Assembly: GCF_026540855.1 (NCBI RefSeq)
Contig: NZ_JALNUP010000028.1
Span: 1-39,668, forward strand
Origin: Sphingomonas sp. GC_Shp_5
GTDB taxonomy: Bacteria; Pseudomonadota; Alphaproteobacteria; Sphingomonadales; Sphingomonadaceae
DNA length: 39,668 nucleotides
Direction: 5' to 3'
Made by a program: the position numbers and the translations under genes
The notes under the pieces: generated by a model
The model's input: only the letters and a program-made list of their open reading frames with translations
Told to the model about the DNA's origin: nothing
The model's database searches: none
In this document: piece by piece, positions 26,200 through 33,296 of the stretch
Layout: each line of letters begins with the position of its first letter
Numbering within the stretch: position 1 is the stretch's first letter

Positions 26200-27492
26200 A
26201 TGACCAAACTCACCCCTACGCTCGCCGGCGCCGTGCTGGTAGCCATCGACATGTCCAAGAGCCGGCAGGAGGTCCTTATCGAGCGACCGGAAGGCGGTCG
26301 GCGCCGGCGGATGACGGTCATGGCGACGAAGGAGGACTATGACGGCTTTGCCGAGCAGCTCGCGGCCATCGGCCGTCCCATCGTCGTCGGGTTCGAGGCG
26401 ACGGGCAATTACCATCGTACGCTGGCCCATCGGCTGCTGACAGCGGGGTTCGAGCTGCGCCTCATCTCGTCGGTCGCGCTCGCCCGGACCCGTGAGGCGC
26501 TGCACAACGGCTGGGACAAGAACGACTCCAAGGATGCCCAGGTCATCCTGCACATGCTGCGGATCGGCGCGACGCAGCGCTACATCGACCCGCTGGCTGC
26601 CGGGATCAACGATCTGCAGGAACTGTCGAAAACCCACGAGACCATCTCGAAGGCCAAGACGCAGACCTGGCACCGGATACTCACTCACTACCTGCCGCTC
26701 TACTTTCCCGAGATCGCCCGCTTTGCCGGCAACAGCCGGTCCGACTGGTTCCTGGCACTCATCGAGCGGTTCCCGATTCCGGCCAGCATCACGGCGCTGG
26801 ACCGCGAAATGTTCTCGGCCGCGGCTTGGCCGCTCATCGGTCGCAAGGTCTCCAAGGCACGGCTCATCAACGACATTTACGAGACGGCCTGCGCCTCGAT
26901 AGCCCTGCCCGTGCCAGAGGACTCGGTCGCCGTGACCATGTTCCGCATGGTCATCGCGCAGGGTCGCGGCCTCATCCAGCAACGCGACGAGATCGAGCGG
27001 CTCGCCCATGCTCGGCTGGCCGAGCACATCGACTATCAGTTACTGCGCAAGATCCCCGGCATAGGCCCGATCAATGCGCTGACCATCCTGGCCGAGGCCG
27101 GTGATCTGCGCCGCTTCAACCATCATCGCCAGTTCCTGAAGTTCTGCGGTCTCGATCTCGCGACGTGTCAGTCAGGCACGTTCCGGGGCCGCACGAAGCT
27201 GTCCAAATACGGCAACGCGCGCCTGCGCCGGACCTTCTGGATGGCTGCTCAGGTCGCCGCGCGTCAGCGCGACAACAGCTTCCGCGATAAGCTTGGCCGA
27301 TATGTCGCCGGGCACGCGGACGATGCCGACCGTCGCCGCAAGGCGATGACGGCGCTCACCGCCAAGATGGCGCGCGTGGCTCACGCCGTCATCAAGACGG
27401 GAACAGAGTACCGGCCGTTCCTCGAACGGTCGGATGCCAGGTGGAAGGACCCCTCTCTGATATGCCGTGAGGGCGGACAAGCGACCTTGTAG
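26200..27492 (+). CDS. IS110-family transposase (DEDD recombinase)
   Basis: The 430-residue product has the two IS110 domains. The N-terminal RuvC-like DEDD domain has VAIDMSKSRQEVLI (Asp), VGFEATGNYHRTLAHRLL (Glu) and NDSKDAQVILHMLR (Asp pair). The C-terminal Transposase_20 domain has LLRKIPGIGPINALTILAEA, FLKFCGLDLATCQSGTFRG and a serine-containing KLSKYGNARLRRTFWMAA. The ATG at 26200 is preceded by GGAGG; the longer frame upstream is antisense to the IS481 transposase. Length and all motifs look intact, so it may be active. Confidence 0.95.
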   Translation: MTKLTPTLAGAVLVAIDMSKSRQEVLIERPEGGRRRRMTVMATKEDYDGFAEQLAAIGRPIVVGFEATGNYHRTLAHRLLTAGFELRLISSVALARTREALHNGWDKNDSKDAQVILHMLRIGATQRYIDPLAAGINDLQELSKTHETISKAKTQTWHRILTHYLPLYFPEIARFAGNSRSDWFLALIERFPIPASITALDREMFSAAAWPLIGRKVSKARLINDIYETACASIALPVPEDSVAVTMFRMVIAQGRGLIQQRDEIERLAHARLAEHIDYQLLRKIPGIGPINALTILAEAGDLRRFNHHRQFLKFCGLDLATCQSGTFRGRTKLSKYGNARLRRTFWMAAQVAARQRDNSFRDKLGRYVAGHADDADRRRKAMTALTAKMARVAHAVIKTGTEYRPFLERSDARWKDPSLICREGGQATL

Positions 27493-27702
27493 ATAATGTT
27501 CGGGCCTTCCACCTGGGTGCGTATCTCGTCTTAAGGATGGTGAGGACCACGGCTGCTTCCCGATGGATCCTGTGTTTGCTATGGCAGGGAGCGATCCCGT
27601 TGACGGTGGAAGCCATCTGGCTCAAAATGCATGCCGCGCCGATGGTTGTCGGCGCATAGATATCTGCTGGCCAAAACCCGCCGCTGCTTCCCGACATAGG
27701 AC
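27493..27702 (+). ncRNA. Candidate bridge/seek RNA region of the IS110-type element
   Basis: IS110-family recombinases are known to use an element-encoded guide RNA; in IS1111-type elements it lies downstream of the transposase. This 210-base tail is non-coding and contains a hairpin GCGCCGA-TGGTTG-TCGGCGC (27636–27655, approximate). GTTGTCGG within it equals the first eight bases of the right target flank (27703–27710). The RNA itself is inferred, not seen. Confidence 0.4.
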
Positions 27703-28289
27703 GTTGTCGGTCAGGATCGTGTGGATGCGGTAAGGCACGGCTTTCAACAGGTGTTCGAGGAACTCCCACGCTGCCCGTCTGTCGGCTTTGTCGACCAGCT
27801 GGGTGACCGCAAAATTGCTGGTGCGGTCGATGCCGACGAACAGGTAGAGCTTGCCTTCGGCGGTCTGCACCTCAGCGATATCCATGTGGAAGAAGCCGAT
27901 GGGGTAGCGCTTGAAGGATTGCCGCTTCGGCTTGTCGCCCTCGACATCCGGCAACCGTGAGATGCCGTGCCGCTGTAGGCAGCGGTGCAGCGCTGACCGG
28001 GTCAGCCACGGTACCGATGGCTGCAACTCATAGAGACAGTCGTCGAGCGGCAGCAGCGTTTGGCCCCGGAACGCCACCACCATCGCCTCTTCGGTCTCGG
28101 ACAGGTGGTTGAGTGAGGGGCCTTCGGCCCGGTCTTCAGATCCTCGACGGTCGCCCGCTCCGCCACTTGGCTACCGTCTTGGGGTATCCCCAGCTCTCGG
28201 CTTAGCGTCGCGAGCGAAGCTTGCGATCGCTGTATTGCTGCTCGCACGGCGTGCGTGGTCGTCGCGCACCCATGACGTACCCGTCCCAT
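27703..28289 (-). pseudogene. IS481-family transposase, N-terminal part, frameshifted
   Basis: The start (MGRVRHGCATTTHAVRAAIQ) has a good GGAAGGA leader. After the helix-turn-helix part (SLATLSRELGI) the frame changes more than once between about 28190 and 28080, then continues as LLPLDDCLYELQPSVPWLTR, GFFHMDIAEVQTAEGKLYLF (first catalytic Asp) and YRIHTILTDN before the IS110-type insertion. Frameshifts plus the insertion make it inactive. Confidence 0.85.
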
Positions 28290-28353
28290 GCGGCTTCCTT
28301 CCATTTCAACGAAAGGATCGCACCGTCAAATCGTGGGATCAAACACCTAGGCA

Positions 28354-28765
28354 CCTCCGCGTGAGTTCAGATATCGCTGACAGAATGGTAGACGATCCAA
28401 CCCGCGCGACCGGTATTGTGTAATCTGCCGGGGCGATGGAGTACCCCCTCTCGGCAGAGGATTACCGACTAAGCACTTGGGTTGAAGGGGGAAAGTGCTT
28501 CCACGTTTTGGTGTGTGCGCGCATGCGTCAGCTTCGAGTCGCTTCCATCCTCAGGCGACGGCACGATTTCTCAAGTACAATCTTGTCGTTCCGACAAGAT
28601 ATTAGTTCATATTGAATACGCTTCAGCTTTACTGACGCGGTGCCGGCAGACACTTTTCACTAGCCAACCTAAGACAGTTTAACTGAGACTGTCGAAGGTG
28701 GTTTCGTCTGCGGCAGGGGCGTATCCGCGGATGATTTCTGTCTCGCCTAGCAACGGAGTGGAAAC
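28354..28765 (+). promoter_or_regulatory. Regulatory region upstream of the first small peptide gene
   Basis: No convincing gene lies here. Two inverted repeats stand out: a 9-bp perfect one (ATCTTGTCG at 28580–28588 and its complement at 28592–28600, loop TTC), followed by an A/T-rich stretch, and GACAGT (28673–28678) with ACTGTC (28688–28693). The first could be an operator or a hairpin ending transcription from the IS. The second is about 75 bases before the peptide ATG, a suitable place for an activator. Confidence 0.45.
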
Positions 28766-28852
28766 ATGAAGAAGATCTCCATCGTCAAGGTTCAGGACCT
28801 GAAGACCACCGCGGTTGCGGCTTACCCGATCTGGGTTTGCTGGCCCTACTAA
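28766..28852 (+). CDS. Small peptide, candidate RiPP or pheromone precursor A
   Basis: The 28-residue product begins MKKISIVKVQDLKTTAV and ends AAYPIWVCWPY. GGAG lies 7 bases before the ATG. A charged, leader-like N-terminal half with a KVQDLK segment is followed by a hydrophobic, aromatic core with two Trp, two Tyr, one Cys and two Pro. It is followed by a strong hairpin and then by genes for an exported protein and a PqqD-domain M50 protease, the context expected for a ribosomally made precursor. I recognise no named family. The hypothesis that it is cleaved after the leader is an inference. Confidence 0.75.
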   Translation: MKKISIVKVQDLKTTAVAAYPIWVCWPY

Positions 28853-28861
28853 TTACCGACG

Positions 28862-28894
28862 TCTGGGCGCGTTCGGAGACCGAAGGCGCCCAGA
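28862..28894 (+). terminator. Hairpin directly after precursor A
   Basis: TCTGGGCGC (28862–28870) pairs perfectly with GCGCCCAGA (28886–28894), and inside it TTCGG pairs with CCGAA around an AGA loop, giving 14 base pairs with one G/G mismatch. It begins 9 bases after the precursor stop. Only a weak T-rich tail follows (TTGCGTCCTT), so it may end only part of the transcripts and keep the precursor in excess over the downstream enzymes. Confidence 0.75.
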
Positions 28895-28952
28895 TTGCGT
28901 CCTTGTAGCTCGACGGCGATTACCGCTGCTGAAAGCCTGTTGGGAGATCTGT

Positions 28953-29441
28953 ATGTGGACTTCGGTAGTTAATTCGGCGCTTGGTGTGTTCGCGCTCCTT
29001 CAGCCGCACGCCATGCCGGCAACCCTCGAACCACAGCGTGTAGGGACGGCTCCTGCGAAAGCGGACGCGGAATTGCTGGCTGTGATTCAGTCGGCAATTC
29101 AGGCCGAGCGGACGTTCGACCCCGGGGCACTCGCAGCGGTGCTCGCGCCGGATTACATCGAGGTGTCACCTGTTGGTGAGGTGGATCGCCGTAAAGCGGT
29201 GCTCGGCTTCTATGATCCCGCCAACCGCCGCAATGCACCGCTAGTCACGATCAACGACCCTGTCACCCGTCGCGACGGATCAAACGCGATTGCCATTGTG
29301 CAACTCGCCTTCTCATCGCAGGACTCGACGCCGCCACGCCCCCCGATGCTGATGCGAGCGACCTTCGTCATGCGGCGGGAGTCGACGAAATGGTTGATCG
29401 CCAGCGCTCAGTTTACCCCGATCCGACCAGCGGGACAATGA
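28953..29441 (+). CDS. Exported NTF2-like (DUF4440/SnoaL-type) protein
   Basis: The 162-residue product has an N-terminal hydrophobic stretch with a likely signal cleavage after HAMPA (SVVNSALGVFALLQPHAMPA). A DUF4440/SnoaL-like domain follows: ELLAVIQSAIQAERTFDPGA, LAAVLAPDYIEVSPVGEV, and MRATFVMRRESTKWLIASAQ. The NTF2-like fold is a cone-shaped pocket used as enzyme, binding or immunity module. The ATG at 28953 was chosen for its GGGAG leader; the open frame upstream runs through the hairpin. The stop overlaps the M50 gene (ATGA). Placed between precursor and protease, it may bind or alter the peptide outside the cytoplasm. Confidence 0.75.
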   Translation: MWTSVVNSALGVFALLQPHAMPATLEPQRVGTAPAKADAELLAVIQSAIQAERTFDPGALAAVLAPDYIEVSPVGEVDRRKAVLGFYDPANRRNAPLVTINDPVTRRDGSNAIAIVQLAFSSQDSTPPRPPMLMRATFVMRRESTKWLIASAQFTPIRPAGQ

Positions 29442-30664
29442 CGGCGGTGCAAGCCGAAGGTGATGCGCGGTTTCAAGTCGCTGCGCTCACCGTACAACCT
29501 GAAGGCGACGCCTTCCTCGTGGGCAGCGCACAGCTAGGCGCATTTTACCAGTTCCCGGCGGAAGCACTGGATATTCTGGAGCGACTTCGAAACGGCGCCA
29601 CGCCCGACGAAATCAGCCGCGACATGCACGTCGGGACCAATGCTGAGGATCTCGACATCGCAGATTTCGTAAGCACGCTTCAGGAAATAGGGTTCATATG
29701 GCCGCTTGGGGAGCAGGTCAAACCAAACGAGCCAGCCTCTCCGTCCCGCACCGTCGAATTTACAGTCAGCGCTCACACTGCACAAAACTTCTTTAAGCCG
29801 AGCGCCGTGGCGATTTACGTCTTGCTCGTCGCAGCAGCCATAGGGTGTGCCATTCGCCTCCCGGTAGCGCGACTGCATCCGGACGCTTTCTTCATCGAAG
29901 ATCACCTCGCCGCGACGTTGGTACTGCTACTAGTGATGTCCTCCGCAGCGACAGGACTTCATGAACTCGGCCATCTTCTAGCCGCGGCTCGTAGAGGGGT
30001 TTCCAGTCGCCTAGGCATGGGCACTAGGCTCTGGAACATCGTCTTCGAAGCTGACCTTTCTGGTATTTTCGCGCTACCTCGCAGTCAACGTTACCTGCCA
30101 CTTGCGGCGGGCATGATCGTAGACGTGCTTGTGGCTTCGGTTGTTACGATCCTTATTGCGGCTCTGTCGTCATCCGACGCGCCGGCATTCCCGATAGCAC
30201 TTCTACAAGCACTCGTCCTCCAGATTGCCGTCACCGTCGCATGGCAGTTTAATCTTTTCCTTCGTACCGATGTGTACTTCATGCTTTCCAACTGGTCCGG
30301 CCACCCCAATCTAGACGGCGCTGCGCGGGTATATATCGCAGATAGGATGAGCCGGCTGACTTATGGTCGCATCGGCCGACGCGATGATGCCGCCGCTCAC
30401 TCCCGTTCCCTGGCAATGGTCAAGAGCTTCGTGGTCGTTTGGATCGTCGGTCGCGTGTTGTCGGTCACAATGCTGGCCTTCGTCGTGCTGCCAACGCTGG
30501 CCCGCTACGCGGAGAAAGCGTGGCGCACTATCAAGGACCCGACTGCGACGGTGGGGCGGGGCATCGATGCAGCACTTTTTGCTGGAATATCGACGCTGCT
30601 AGTTGCTGTGGGCCTGCTGCTCTGGCTGCTTCCTAAGTTCAGAACTCGGATTAAGGAGTCTTAA
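29438..30664 (+). CDS. M50 membrane metalloprotease with N-terminal PqqD-like domain
   Basis: The 408-residue product starts with a PqqD-like winged-helix domain (residues ~10–95: DAFLVGSAQLGAFYQFPAEA, LDILERLRNGATPDEISRDM, DFVSTLQEIGFIWPL), the RiPP recognition element that binds leader peptides. The rest is a polytopic site-2 protease-like domain, with the zinc motif HELGH at residues 175–179 and the second metal ligand probably Asp278 in LRTDVYFMLSNW (equivalent to the L-TDGY-L segment of this subfamily). It has about six membrane helices. The ATG at 29438 overlaps the upstream stop. It is the best candidate for binding and cutting precursor A in the membrane. Confidence 0.88.
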   Translation: MTAVQAEGDARFQVAALTVQPEGDAFLVGSAQLGAFYQFPAEALDILERLRNGATPDEISRDMHVGTNAEDLDIADFVSTLQEIGFIWPLGEQVKPNEPASPSRTVEFTVSAHTAQNFFKPSAVAIYVLLVAAAIGCAIRLPVARLHPDAFFIEDHLAATLVLLLVMSSAATGLHELGHLLAAARRGVSSRLGMGTRLWNIVFEADLSGIFALPRSQRYLPLAAGMIVDVLVASVVTILIAALSSSDAPAFPIALLQALVLQIAVTVAWQFNLFLRTDVYFMLSNWSGHPNLDGAARVYIADRMSRLTYGRIGRRDDAAAHSRSLAMVKSFVVVWIVGRVLSVTMLAFVVLPTLARYAEKAWRTIKDPTATVGRGIDAALFAGISTLLVAVGLLLWLLPKFRTRIKES

Positions 30665-32407
30665 ATGGCGTGCTTGTCCTGCTCTTCTGAGCTAACGGAA
30701 AGCTTCGACCTGGACATGCGCTTTGACCATGGCGGCGCTTGGGCAGGGGTCGAGGACCTCGTCGAGTGTGTCTATGTCGACCTGCTGCAACTTGGCGAGA
30801 AAGAGTTGATCGACCGGCACGGGTACGAATTGCATTTCGTGCTGCGCCGCCGCCGCGAAGCCATCCCGCTGAGGTACGCGTCGCTAACTGATCTCGCGAG
30901 TGGATTAGAGAAGACGCGCAATTACCCGGTAGACCGTGCCTATAGGATTGTCAGCGGACTGACAGACCTCGTACTCGCGTGGCGCGCACTGACGCGTCCC
31001 GACACCATTGTCAGGCTCGTTGCTCATGCTGCTGATGATGCGCAGCACCTCGCACGTCGGTTTCTGACGGAATTGGCTCGTCGGGGATCTACGGCAGGCG
31101 TGCAGGTCATTTACCCGAGCAGTGACGCGACGACCCTCCCGTCGATCGATGTCACCGCAGCGCAACAGATTGCGAGTGGGGGACCGGAGCATCTACTCGA
31201 CATGAAAATCGTCGAGGAGCACCATCCCGGACTGCTTGCCCTCCATCTGCAAACAGGCGACCAAGTAGCGGCTGCCCGAGTAGCACTCCGAGCACTCTGC
31301 CTCTACAATCATTTCGGCTACTATCACGAATCCGGCAGCTTTGCCGACCGGGTCATCGCGCATCTCGACCAACTTGCGGGTGATGACCAGGAAGCAAGAT
31401 GGAATTATGTTGGCAACATCTTCCAAGGTCTCGTGATGACGGGAAGGTTAGATCAAGCGCGCACCCTCGTCGAGGTTGCCACTGCCCCAAAGCTGTCGAG
31501 GCCGGATCTTCGCGCGAAGATGCACTACCTGTTAGGCATGGTTCACTTGCGTTATGCAGCTCAGAAAGATGTTGAGAGCGCTGAGAGGCATTTGCTTGAG
31601 GCGCGTCACGAGATTGCCCGCGCCCGTGAGATCATGGCATCGGCGGACCACGCATTCTACTCGGTTTTCATCGAAAATGGACTGGCGTTTCTACGCGTGA
31701 GGCAGGGACGCCCGAGGGACGCCATTGAGCTATGCCAAACCGGATCCACGCTGCTCGAGCGAGTGCTGGCAGAAGATGAGCATCGGCTACACCGCTCTGT
31801 GCTGCACTACAATACAGCTCAGGTTTACGCGATGATTGGCGAACTCGACGAATCACTCCGGTTCTACGATTTAAGCATCGAGATGGACCCCTACTATTCG
31901 GAATATCATAACGAGAGCGGAAATTTGCTGCTAAAAGCCGGGCGACCGCAAGAGGCCTTGGCTCGGTATGCCGATGCGGTACGATTTAGCGCGCCCTATC
32001 CTGAGGTCTTCCACAACATGGGCATCTGTTTCGCCCGAATGAGCCTTAACGATAAGGCTCGTGAAGCGTTTGATCGTAGCTTGGAACTTGACCCTGCTCA
32101 GGTTGATGTTCTCCTCATGCGTGCCGAGGTTTTAGAGGCATTGGGGGAGAGCGAACAGCAGCTCCGTGATCTGGATGCCGCCGTGTCGCTTGATCCGTTC
32201 CGATTGGAAGCGCGCGTCAACCGCGCCGTGGCCCGTTTCGAACGAGGCGAGTACGACCTCGCTCTTGCGGACATGGATCACGCGATCGAAATTTCTCCGA
32301 TGGATCCCGAGTTTTACACCAGTCGATCAGAAGTGCATCGCGCAATGGGCCGAAGCGACCTACTTGCCCAAGACCTGAAGATGGCGGCTGGCCTGGAGGC
32401 CGCCTGA
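30665..32407 (+). CDS. Tetratricopeptide-repeat protein
   Basis: The 580-residue product starts directly after the protease stop, with AAGGAG before the ATG. The N-terminal ~200 residues (CSSELTESFDLDMRFDHGGA, VECVYVDLLQLGEKELIDRH) match nothing I recognise. From about residue 200 it is all helical, and residues ~395–575 are clear TPR units (MIGELDESLRFYDLSIEMDP, AGRPQEALARYADAVRFSAP, MSLNDKAREAFDRSLELDPA, and three more, each ending in a D/P-type turn). TPR folds bind peptides or partners. It may hold the precursor, present it to the protease, or sense the product. No catalytic motif is visible. Confidence 0.85.
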   Translation: MACLSCSSELTESFDLDMRFDHGGAWAGVEDLVECVYVDLLQLGEKELIDRHGYELHFVLRRRREAIPLRYASLTDLASGLEKTRNYPVDRAYRIVSGLTDLVLAWRALTRPDTIVRLVAHAADDAQHLARRFLTELARRGSTAGVQVIYPSSDATTLPSIDVTAAQQIASGGPEHLLDMKIVEEHHPGLLALHLQTGDQVAAARVALRALCLYNHFGYYHESGSFADRVIAHLDQLAGDDQEARWNYVGNIFQGLVMTGRLDQARTLVEVATAPKLSRPDLRAKMHYLLGMVHLRYAAQKDVESAERHLLEARHEIARAREIMASADHAFYSVFIENGLAFLRVRQGRPRDAIELCQTGSTLLERVLAEDEHRLHRSVLHYNTAQVYAMIGELDESLRFYDLSIEMDPYYSEYHNESGNLLLKAGRPQEALARYADAVRFSAPYPEVFHNMGICFARMSLNDKAREAFDRSLELDPAQVDVLLMRAEVLEALGESEQQLRDLDAAVSLDPFRLEARVNRAVARFERGEYDLALADMDHAIEISPMDPEFYTSRSEVHRAMGRSDLLAQDLKMAAGLEAA

Positions 32408-32518
32408 ATGAAGATTTCCAATATCGTGAGCCCACGCCCCTTGCCGCAGCTCACAACGATGAGCTGCGAGATCAATGAAAGTGCCGCATCCCTGCGTGCG
32501 GCCTGCAGCCTTTATTAG
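32408..32518 (+). CDS. Small peptide, possible second precursor in the + arm
   Basis: The ATG follows the TPR stop with no gap (TGAATG), with GGAGG 8 bases before it, a strong ribosome site. The 36-residue product starts MKISNIVSPRPLPQLTT and ends with AACSLY. The N-terminus resembles precursor A (MKKISIV), and both end in an aromatic residue with a Cys four to five residues earlier. It could be a second precursor or a short regulatory ORF for the response regulator 11 bases later. Existence is supported by the ribosome site and spacing, function is not known. Confidence 0.5.
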   Translation: MKISNIVSPRPLPQLTTMSCEINESAASLRAACSLY

Positions 32519-32529
32519 AGCAAACGAGG

Positions 32530-33282
32530 ATGAGGCGGACAGCCTGTCCCGCCAATCGGCCGATTGTTTATAGCACATCAACTGGAACCGTCTCATTGAC
32601 CAAACGGGTTCTCGTCGTTGAAGACGACTTCAAGCTGGCTGAGTATCTGCGTAACGGCCTCACAGTCGCTTCGTACGAGGTTGAGGTGGCAATGAGCGCG
32701 GCGGCCGCAATCTGCCTCTTCGATCCGATGAGTCACTCGGTCGTGTTGCTGGACCGAATGCTTCCGGACGTGGACGGTCTGCATCTAATGGCGCAGCTTC
32801 GTACGCGAGACGACGCCATGCCAATCATCATCTTGTCCGCCATCTCGTCCGTGGACGAACGCGTTCGAGGTTTGAGCCACGGTGCCGACGACTATATCGT
32901 CAAGCCCTTCCACATAAGTGAGGTCATTGCACGTATCGAGGCGGTCGGGCGGCGGTCTGAGACGCGACGCGGCCCGACCACGAGGCGCTACGCGGACCTC
33001 GAACTAGATGTGGTTGAACGCACGGTCGCACGGGCGGGGCGGGATGTGCAACTGAACAATCGCGAGTTCAATATCTTGCGCTACATGGTCGGGAGGCCTG
33101 GCGAGCTTGTCGCTCGACGGACCCTGTTGAAGGAGGTTTGGGATTACGACTTCGACCCGGGAACGAATCTCGTGGACGTTCACATCAGTAGAATTCGGGC
33201 TAAGATCTCCCAAGAGGGATCGAAACCGTTGATTCATCCCGTACGTGGGATCGGCTACGTTTTGGAACTGCGGAACTACTGA
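32530..33282 (+). CDS. OmpR/PhoB-family response regulator
   Basis: The protein has a receiver domain (RVLVVEDDFKLAEYLRNGL with the acidic pair, phospho-Asp in SVVLLDRMLPDVDG, signalling LSAIS, and Lys in DDYIVKPFH) and a C-terminal winged helix of OmpR type (VQLNNREFNILRYMVGRPGE, VDVHISRIRAKI, HPVRGIGYVLE). From the ATG at 32530 it is 250 residues, but the first ~22 are unlike the family; TTG at 32596 would give a normal start (LTKRVLVVED). It is followed 2–14 bases later by its kinase. Likely target: the peptide genes in this locus. Confidence 0.93.
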   Translation: MRRTACPANRPIVYSTSTGTVSLTKRVLVVEDDFKLAEYLRNGLTVASYEVEVAMSAAAAICLFDPMSHSVVLLDRMLPDVDGLHLMAQLRTRDDAMPIIILSAISSVDERVRGLSHGADDYIVKPFHISEVIARIEAVGRRSETRRGPTTRRYADLELDVVERTVARAGRDVQLNNREFNILRYMVGRPGELVARRTLLKEVWDYDFDPGTNLVDVHISRIRAKISQEGSKPLIHPVRGIGYVLELRNY

Positions 33283-33296
33283 AGGTGAGGCGCGGA

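Larger units (their letters stand above)
26059..27702. mobile_element. IS110/IS1111-type insertion sequence inserted in IS481
   Basis: Because it interrupts a recognisable IS481 transposase, its ends can be placed: the IS481 sequence stops after GGATGCC (26058) and resumes with GTTGTCGG (27703). The 1644-base element encodes one transposase. GGGAAG-AGCG starts 10 bases inside the left end and, on the opposite strand, GGGAAGCAGCG starts 10 bases inside the right end. Subterminal inverted repeats of this kind are known for the IS1111 group. A one- to three-base uncertainty remains at the junctions. Confidence 0.8.
25687..28353. mobile_element. IS481-family insertion sequence, interrupted
   Basis: The ends carry imperfect terminal inverted repeats: GACCTAGGTGTTTAGTCC on the left (from about 25687) and, read inward from the right end, TGCCTAGGTGTTTGATCCC (to about 28353). 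The transposase is on the minus strand, split by an inserted IS110-type element at 26059–27702 and frameshifted in its 5' part. Boundaries are approximate by a few bases. The element forms the left border of the peptide locus. Confidence 0.75.

Noticed and set aside
28482..28682. 66-codon frame upstream of precursor A
   Set aside because: TTG start without a ribosome site, no recognisable sequence, and it runs through the perfect inverted repeat at 28580–28600.
28815..28952. Longer start for the NTF2-like protein
   Set aside because: It would read through the precursor A end and the hairpin. The ATG at 28953 has a good ribosome site and begins with a signal peptide.
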